NCBI RefSeq assembly: GCF_900176035.1 | Contig: NZ_FWWT01000012.1 | Location: 61,588 to 125,587 of the forward strand | Direction: 5' to 3' | Origin: Desulfonispora thiosulfatigenes DSM 11270 | GTDB taxonomy: Bacteria; Bacillota; Peptococcia; Peptococcales; Desulfonisporaceae | Length of the DNA: 64,000 bases | Shown here: positions 59,857 to 64,000 of the stretch, piece by piece | Layout of the letters: each line of letters starts with the position of its first letter | Position numbering within the stretch: position 1 is the stretch's first letter | Notes under the pieces: generated by a model | What the model was told of the DNA's origin: nothing | The model's database searches: none | Seen by the model: the letters and a program-made list of their open reading frames with translations, nothing else | Position numbers and translations under genes: made by a program

Positions 59857-60155
59857 AATTTGGAATTTCAGGGGACACATTATCAATTATAATTAGTACA
59901 CTAAGGGAATTTGCAGAAATAAAAAAAGCTTCTGTTTTTGGCAGCAGAGCTTTAGGAAATTACAAAAATGGCTCTGATATAGATTTAGTAGTATTTGGTC
60001 CTGAAGTTACAACTGAAATAATTAATCTTTTAAGTATAAAATTAAACGAAGAATTATCATTACCCTATTATTTTGATGTTATTCATTATGAAACTTTAGA
60101 CTCAAAAGAACTTAAAGAACATGTTGATACATTTGCTAAAGGCTTTTATCCTTAA
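59853..60155 (+). CDS. mntA: MntA-like nucleotidyltransferase antitoxin
   Basis: The 100-residue minimal nucleotidyltransferase has GSRALGNYKNGSDIDL near residues 31-46, which fits GSX10DXD exactly. In type VII systems MntA neutralises HepT by adding AMP units to its HEPN tyrosine. The ATGA overlap with the toxin gene points to coupled translation. The order toxin then antitoxin is retained. Evidence that it works as a toxin-antitoxin system here is inferred from motifs and pairing. Confidence 0.8.
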   Translation: MKFGISGDTLSIIISTLREFAEIKKASVFGSRALGNYKNGSDIDLVVFGPEVTTEIINLLSIKLNEELSLPYYFDVIHYETLDSKELKEHVDTFAKGFYP

Positions 60156-60247
60156 GTTTCCACAAAGAATTAAGTTGGTTAAACTAAAACAATAAATTTA
60201 CCTTTTCATATAAATTTCCTCATTAATAAGTTTGTTCTCTATACAAG

Positions 60248-60288
60248 AACAGGGAATTATCTTTATGTAAAGGCCATTCCCTGTTTTA
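60248..60288. terminator. Hairpin after the HepT/MntA pair
   Basis: Arms AACAGGGAAT and ATTCCCTGTT (60248-60257 with 60276-60285), followed by TTTT on the plus strand. It also lies just past the convergent 178-residue gene. Confidence 0.7.
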
Positions 60289-60295
60289 AGTCATT

Positions 60296-60832
60296 TTACC
60301 ATGAAGGTAAAAATATTTTTTGCGCGATATTTTCAATTATTTTCTCTTGCTCGGCAAATCCATAATATCTTAGATAAATTACACCTTTACCTTTTCCTGC
60401 GAATATTTCTACAGCTGCTTCTCTTTCATGTACAATTAGCAGATCTAAATCTGGATGTTCTATTTCCTTAAACTCACCACCATCATACCACGCGCCATAT
60501 CTTTTAATTAAATCAGAAATAAGACCTTCTGTTAAAAATTCATACCTTAGTTGATAAACCTGGGAAGTAATACTAGGAGAATATTCTCCGCTCCCATCTA
60601 GCCACATTTCTCCTGGAACCTTACCACTTTCATCCGTTTCATATTGTACAGGGGCAAAAAAACTCCACTCCGACCTATATTTATTATAAAAATCAATATC
60701 ATCTTCATAATAACGATGCACTTTAATCATCTTAGGATTTTGCTCAACATCAGCTAACCTCACAAAAGGTAAATTAGGTGTCTCCTCGGGTAAATTATAA
60801 GTTTTATGCGAAGCTATTTGGATCCAAGGCAT
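60296..60832 (-). CDS. Uncharacterised soluble protein (178 residues)
   Basis: I do not recognise this protein. It is soluble, tryptophan- and tyrosine-rich, with no signal peptide or membrane segment. A Gly-rich acidic region (KVPGEMWLDGSGEYSPSI, about residues 70-87) and two final helices with IFAGKGKGVIYLRYYG (about 144-159) are visible. It starts nine bases after the DUF2812 gene, with a poor SD, so it is probably translated by coupling. As the third gene of the PadR operon it may have a linked role. Confidence 0.7.
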   Translation of the reverse strand: MPWIQIASHKTYNLPEETPNLPFVRLADVEQNPKMIKVHRYYEDDIDFYNKYRSEWSFFAPVQYETDESGKVPGEMWLDGSGEYSPSITSQVYQLRYEFLTEGLISDLIKRYGAWYDGGEFKEIEHPDLDLLIVHEREAAVEIFAGKGKGVIYLRYYGFAEQEKIIENIAQKIFLPSW

Positions 60833-60840
60833 GATACTCG

Positions 60841-61491
60841 TTAAAATAAAAAACCAAAAAACATCACGGTAATTATAAGACTTATCCCACGACCCTTTTG
60901 CCAGGGAGCATGATGGTTAATGGGTTTACCTTCTAATAAAGTATTACGTAAAATACGAATTGACTTTGCCGCCTGTAAAGTTTCATAAGATCCATATAAC
61001 AGTGCAATTATTAAAACAATTTGCGAAATAATATATCCTTCTACTAAATCTAAAACGGGAGTTGCATCAATAAACCAAATTGAAGAAACAAGAGCCAAAC
61101 TTATCAGTGTACCTACAACACTTATAATGGCATTAGTTTTGAATTTTTTATCTAATTCCTGTAAGGTATAAGATTGCTCCACTGGATCTGTGTGAATTTC
61201 AGGTGCCTTTAATTCTGCAGGAGAAGAAAATACATTAAAGTTTCCATATCTAGTAACATAATCCCATCCGCTCTCTACATATAATCCTTTTTGTTCAGCG
61301 GTTATTTCTTTATTTTTTACAATTTCAATCCTATATCTTGTTTTTTTAGGTTCTCCTTTTGTAAATTTAGCAAATATTAAACCCATTTCTGTAAGGTGAA
61401 GTCCTTCAGCTGCTAAATCCGTAAACCAGCTTTCATGCTCCCCTATACGCCAATAATCACGGGGACGTAATTTTCTAATAATTTTACTCAT
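60841..61491 (-). CDS. DUF2812 membrane protein
   Basis: The 216-residue product has an N-terminal soluble domain (YWRIGEHESWFTDLAAEGLH, about residues 13-32, with GWDYVTRYGNFNVF later) that matches DUF2812, and three C-terminal membrane segments. DUF2812 genes commonly follow a PadR repressor, and the pair is thought to respond to envelope stress or drugs; the function is unproven. ATG 61491 overlaps the padR stop codon by eight bases (ATGAGTAA), so translation is coupled. A GTG nine bases upstream is less likely. Confidence 0.85.
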   Translation of the reverse strand: MSKIIRKLRPRDYWRIGEHESWFTDLAAEGLHLTEMGLIFAKFTKGEPKKTRYRIEIVKNKEITAEQKGLYVESGWDYVTRYGNFNVFSSPAELKAPEIHTDPVEQSYTLQELDKKFKTNAIISVVGTLISLALVSSIWFIDATPVLDLVEGYIISQIVLIIALLYGSYETLQAAKSIRILRNTLLEGKPINHHAPWQKGRGISLIITVMFFGFLF

Positions 61492-61804
61492 TTTCATCAC
61501 CTTCTTTTAAAATTATTCCATCTTGAACGAGTGATAGTAAACGATTATATTCTATTTTCAGAGCTTCTTCACCCTCTTTAGTAATAGCATAAACCTTTCT
61601 TCTGCCATCATTTTCAGCTAATTCAATCAATTCATCTTTTTGCATACGGGTCAGTACTCCATAAAGCGTACCTGGTCCCATCTGCAACCTACCTTTAGAA
61701 ACTTCCGTAATTGACTGCATTAATTGATAGCCATGACTCGGATTCATTAGGGCTAAAAGTACATAATACATTGCCTCGGTCATTGGACCACCATTATATG
61801 CCAT
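61484..61804 (-). CDS. PadR-family transcriptional regulator
   Basis: The 106-residue winged-helix protein starts MAYNGGPMTEAMYYVLLALM and contains MNPSHGYQLMQSITEVS and MGPGTLYGVLTRMQKDELIE, the PadR hallmarks. Family members are repressors released by phenolics, drugs or membrane stress. ATG 61804 has GAGAGG nine bases upstream; an ATG three codons earlier touches that SD. A perfect ACGATATATCGT palindrome sits at the likely transcription start, so autorepression is expected. It heads a three-gene operon with DUF2812 and the 178-residue gene. Confidence 0.93.
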   Translation of the reverse strand: MAYNGGPMTEAMYYVLLALMNPSHGYQLMQSITEVSKGRLQMGPGTLYGVLTRMQKDELIELAENDGRRKVYAITKEGEEALKIEYNRLLSLVQDGIILKEGDENE

Positions 61805-61845
61805 GACAAACATCCTCTCTATTATGTTCTACGTAATTATGCAAC

Positions 61846-61894
61846 ACGATATATCGTATAGCATAATAGTAAATTATTCTATATGTACTGTCAA
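61846..61894 (-). promoter_or_regulatory. Promoter and operator of the padR operon
   Basis: TTGACA (61894-61889), a 17-bp spacer and TACTAT (61871-61866) form a SigA promoter on the minus strand. The 12-bp palindrome ACGATATATCGT (61846-61857) covers the region from about +2, a typical repressor site. Confidence 0.7.
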
Positions 61895-61940
61895 TAAAAA
61901 ACAGAGTAATGACACTTACTTAAAGTGTCATTACTCTGTT
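61895..61940 (-). terminator. Terminator after the RsiV-like gene
   Basis: An 18-bp perfect stem (61900-61917 with 61923-61940), followed by six T on the minus strand. It lies just past the RsiV-like stop codon and just before the padR promoter. Confidence 0.9.
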
Positions 61941-61948
61941 TACAATTC

Positions 61949-62746
61949 TTATTTTATATATTCATTACCAACTAAAACATCCTGGATTGCCTTTGTTGGA
62001 ATTACAAATTCTACAGTACCCATATACCCTGGGGCTACTTCGTATTCATTAAAGGAAATAACCAATTTACCCTCAGGGTTAATGTAAAAATCTTGGTCCT
62101 TTTTAATCTTTTTAAAATAATCCATATCTAAAGATTCATCTACTTGCTCTTTAGTCCAATATACTTTACCTTCATCTTTTTTCATCTGATCTCTCATTTG
62201 ACTTATAATATTCTTACTAATTACCTCTACATATCCTTCATCTTTAAATAAGCTTGGTAATGTAAGTAAAATTTGCTTTTGTTTATCTATGGTGTCATGA
62301 TTTAAAGTTGTAGTTGCTGAAGCTGCTATTTGAGTAATATAGCGACTTACTGAAAATATCTTTTCATTATCGGTCTTTACTTCATATCCGCTATCTACCG
62401 CAATATTTCCTCCATTTTGCTTTTTTAAATCCTCCATTTCTTTAATGAAATCTGCATATAATTTTTTATTTTCTTCTAAATACTTTTCATTTAAACCGTT
62501 TTCTAAATCTTTATTTTCTAAGCCTTTGATTTCAGGAACCTTAATATCTGCTGCAAATTTTTCTTCATCAATTTTGTATTCTCTAAAAGTAAGCACCTTT
62601 ACTATTTTACCTACTACAGGTGCTTCACCTAAATTTTGTGCTAACACTGGACTAGTATTAACCCCTACAGTTAATAGTCCGAAAATTAAAGCAGTAGAAG
62701 CAGCTACTGTTACTCCTTTAGAAAATCCATTTTTTCTTGATTTCAT
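61949..62746 (-). CDS. RsiV-like anti-sigma factor, membrane and extracellular part
   Basis: The intact frame from ATG 62746 encodes 265 residues: a membrane helix (about 10-30, VTVAASTALIFGLLTVGV) followed by an extracellular domain with a DUF4163/DUF3298-like layout (SGYEVKTDNEKIFSVSRYIT, about 118-137; EYEVAPGYMGTVEFVIP near the end). This matches RsiV, the anti-sigma factor of SigV that is cleaved on binding lysozyme. The normal cytoplasmic N-terminus, which holds the sigma factor, lies upstream in another frame. GGAG lies before ATG 62746, so a shortened protein without the sigma-binding segment may still be made. Confidence 0.75.
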   Translation of the reverse strand: MKSRKNGFSKGVTVAASTALIFGLLTVGVNTSPVLAQNLGEAPVVGKIVKVLTFREYKIDEEKFAADIKVPEIKGLENKDLENGLNEKYLEENKKLYADFIKEMEDLKKQNGGNIAVDSGYEVKTDNEKIFSVSRYITQIAASATTTLNHDTIDKQKQILLTLPSLFKDEGYVEVISKNIISQMRDQMKKDEGKVYWTKEQVDESLDMDYFKKIKKDQDFYINPEGKLVISFNEYEVAPGYMGTVEFVIPTKAIQDVLVGNEYIK

Positions 62747-62852
62747 TTTTACTCCACTCTCCTTGATTGCTTTTTTTACTCTAAAATCTAATTCAGTTGG
62801 AATAGGTGTCTCTTGATACTCTTTTTTAGTTTTTTAAATTTTTATTATCCAT
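62747..62852 (-). other. Out-of-frame N-terminal segment of the RsiV-like gene
   Basis: ATG 62852 follows GAGGAGG seven bases upstream, three bases after the sigma gene. It is the natural start, but after MDNKNLKN it meets TAA (62828-62826). The remaining segment, EYQETPIPTELDFRVKKAIK, continues in the frame of the downstream CDS. One extra A in the six-A run at 62830-62835 would join the two frames without any stop. This can be a mutation, a slippage-based switch or a sequencing error. Confidence 0.8.
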
Positions 62853-62854
62853 AT

Positions 62855-63361
62855 TTAAGCCTCCTCATATAGGTTGTCATCATTCATTTTGATTCGCAAT
62901 TTTTCTAATCCCTTATATAACCTGGTTTTAATTGTATTTACATTTTCATCTAAAACCTCTGCAATCTCTTCAATTTTTAAATCTTCAAAATACCGAAGAA
63001 TAATAATTGTTCGATAAGGTTCAGCTAAACTGTCTAAAGCTACCTTTAAATCAAAATCTTCATAATTATCTGCTTCTCCTAGATCTAAATTGGTTAATAT
63101 CTCATTATCTAATATCACTATTTTTTTCTTTTTACGTAAAAAATCCAGAGAGGTATTAACTATAATTCTATAAAACCAGGTTTTTATATAGCCTGGCTCC
63201 TGTAAAGAACCACTTGCTGAAAAGGCCTTATAGATAGATTCCTGTACAATATCTAAAGCATCCTCTACATTTTTCACATAACTATAAGCTAATCTATAAT
63301 GCGATTCTTTATAGGTAACCACATGATCAGCAATATCTTGTTTTAGATCTTTTTTTACCAT
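62855..63361 (-). CDS. SigV-like ECF sigma factor
   Basis: The 168-residue protein has sigma region 2 (YRLAYSYVKNVEDALDIVQES, about residues 22-42) and sigma region 4 (LAEPYRTIIILRYFEDLKIEEIAEVLDENVNTIKTRLYKG, about 112-151 in the protein, read in short parts). It belongs to the SigV/SigX-type ECF group. With RsiV it normally controls envelope modification that confers lysozyme resistance. The anti-sigma gene follows directly. An ECF-type promoter upstream suggests autoregulation. Confidence 0.9.
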   Translation of the reverse strand: MVKKDLKQDIADHVVTYKESHYRLAYSYVKNVEDALDIVQESIYKAFSASGSLQEPGYIKTWFYRIIVNTSLDFLRKKKKIVILDNEILTNLDLGEADNYEDFDLKVALDSLAEPYRTIIILRYFEDLKIEEIAEVLDENVNTIKTRLYKGLEKLRIKMNDDNLYEEA

Positions 63362-63422
63362 TCGTACGAAACTCTCCTTACCCTTAATTTAGATACGTAT
63401 CTATTTCGTTCTATACTTTATA

Positions 63423-63447
63423 GACGCAAAGGTCTGATAAAAAGTTT
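63423..63447 (-). promoter_or_regulatory. ECF-type promoter of the sigma gene
   Basis: The minus strand has AAAC (63447-63444, in a TAAAACTTTT context), a 17-bp spacer and CGTC (63426-63423). These are the core -35 and -10 elements of SigV/SigW/SigM-type promoters. Confidence 0.55.
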
Positions 63448-63487
63448 TAAATAAATATTAACACAAAAAGGACACCCTTAAATTTGT

Positions 63488-63534
63488 ACCGACCCCCAAA
63501 AGTTAGACCAAAAATCTAACAATTGGAGGTCGGT
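63488..63534 (+). repeat. Leader hairpin of the IS3-like element
   Basis: Arms ACCGACCCCCAA (63488-63499) and TTGGAGGTCGGT (63523-63534) enclose a second hairpin GTTAGA/TCTAAC. The folded RNA hides the GGAGG SD of orfA, which would block translation from outside read-through transcripts. Confidence 0.65.
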
Positions 63535-63540
63535 ATTTTT

Positions 63541-64000
63541 ATGGCTGCATACAGTTATGAGTTTAAAAAGAAAGTTGTAGATGCATATTTACGTGGCGAA
63601 GGAGGTTATACTTTTTTAGCAGAAAAATATGGAGTAAAAAACAGAAGACAAGTTCTCAATTGGGTACATTACTACGAAGAACTTGGTGATGATGGATTAA
63701 AACGTTCAAGAAAGAACGAAGCTTATTCTTTTGAATTTAAGCTTGGTGTGGTAGAGTCTTATTTAACAAGTGAGGTATCTTATCAGGAACTGGCTCTTTC
63801 GATAGGGATTAATAATAATGCTCTTATCGCTAGGTGGGTAAATGATTATAGAGCGGCTGGTCCTGATGCCTTAAGAGATAAGAAACGTGGGAGAAGGGCT
63901 AAAATGAATTCATCAGGTAAGGCTGTTAATATACAACGCCAAGATGATTCAGCTCCTGTTGATACAAGCACTGAGCATGTTAAACAGCTTGAAGCTGAAC
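63541..64000 (+). CDS. IS3-family transposase OrfA (partial)
   Basis: The protein begins MAAYSYEFKKKVVDAYLRGE, followed by two helix-turn-helix units (YTFLAEKYGVKNRRQVLNWV, about residues 23-42; SYQELALSIGINNNALIARW, about 80-99). A coiled-coil region near the window end (TSTEHVKQLEAE) is where OrfA normally grows into a leucine zipper. OrfB with the DDE domain would be made by frameshifting beyond the window. The frame is open to the last base. Confidence 0.9.
   Translation, partial: MAAYSYEFKKKVVDAYLRGEGGYTFLAEKYGVKNRRQVLNWVHYYEELGDDGLKRSRKNEAYSFEFKLGVVESYLTSEVSYQELALSIGINNNALIARWVNDYRAAGPDALRDKKRGRRAKMNSSGKAVNIQRQDDSAPVDTSTEHVKQLEAE

Larger units (their letters stand above)
63485..64000 (+). 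mobile_element. Left end of an IS3-family element (IS150-like)
   Basis: The element seems to begin with TGTACCGACCCCCAAAAG at 63485, a typical IS3 terminal repeat starting TG. It is followed by a hairpin leader and orfA, and it runs off the window, so its right end, target repeat and orfB are not seen. It sits 37 bp beyond the ECF promoter. Confidence 0.8.

Overview
The window is AT-rich DNA with tight Shine-Dalgarno (SD) sequences, long runs of co-directional genes and Firmicutes gene neighbourhoods: cggR-gap-pgk-tpiA-gpmI-eno-secG, whiA-yvcK-rapZ, uvrBAC, ftsEX-ctp-minJ-like, prfB-secA and comFC-codY. A small 2[4Fe-4S] ferredoxin, a split transketolase, a membrane pyrophosphatase, a Spo0E-like peptide and a GerAB-type germination permease together suggest an anaerobic, endospore-forming member of the class Clostridia. 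This placement is inferred from gene content only.

Region 1-10740 (minus strand) is a nitrogen/amine catabolism block. It holds a partial hotdog thioesterase, three paralogous APC-family permeases with separate long leaders and terminators, a class III aminotransferase resembling taurine-pyruvate aminotransferase, alanine dehydrogenase, and a CdaR/PucR-type regulator. The simplest reading is amine import, transamination of pyruvate to alanine, and regeneration of pyruvate with release of ammonia and NADH.

Region 10898-20511 carries a membrane pyrophosphatase, SecG and the lower glycolytic genes under CggR, with a recognisable operator over the cggR ribosome-binding site. Region 20661-32882 holds ferredoxin, whiA/yvcK/rapZ, a PHP phosphoesterase, a Spo0E-like gene, a HAD phosphatase, a YvlD-like membrane protein and uvrC/uvrA/uvrB. 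Region 32924-44150 holds a MinJ-like PDZ protein, a C-terminal processing protease, ftsX/ftsE, split transketolase, a germination permease, prfB with its programmed +1 frameshift, and secA.

Region 44397-51507 contains hpf (with a SigH-like promoter), a cold-shock gene, a polar amino-acid ABC transporter, a cluster of three perfect DnaA boxes, comFC with a coupled 33-codon ORF, codY, dusB and two envelope-stress-type small proteins. From 51689 onward the region becomes more accessory. It has a CoA-disulfide/persulfide reductase with rhodanese domain, a heptad-repeat protein with 42-nt DNA repeats, DMT and NCS2 transporters, an MFS remnant, a cupin, a BlaI/BlaR1 pair with two operators, a HepT/MntA toxin-antitoxin pair, a PadR/DUF2812 cassette, a SigV-like sigma factor with a frameshifted RsiV-like anti-sigma, and the left end of an IS3-family element that runs off the window.

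The most unusual signals are a pseudoknot-capable leader upstream of the third permease, leader elements with unused SD sequences in front of all three permeases, the DnaA-box cluster away from dnaA, and the out-of-frame anti-sigma start at a homopolymeric A run. No rRNA, tRNA or CRISPR array was recognised.
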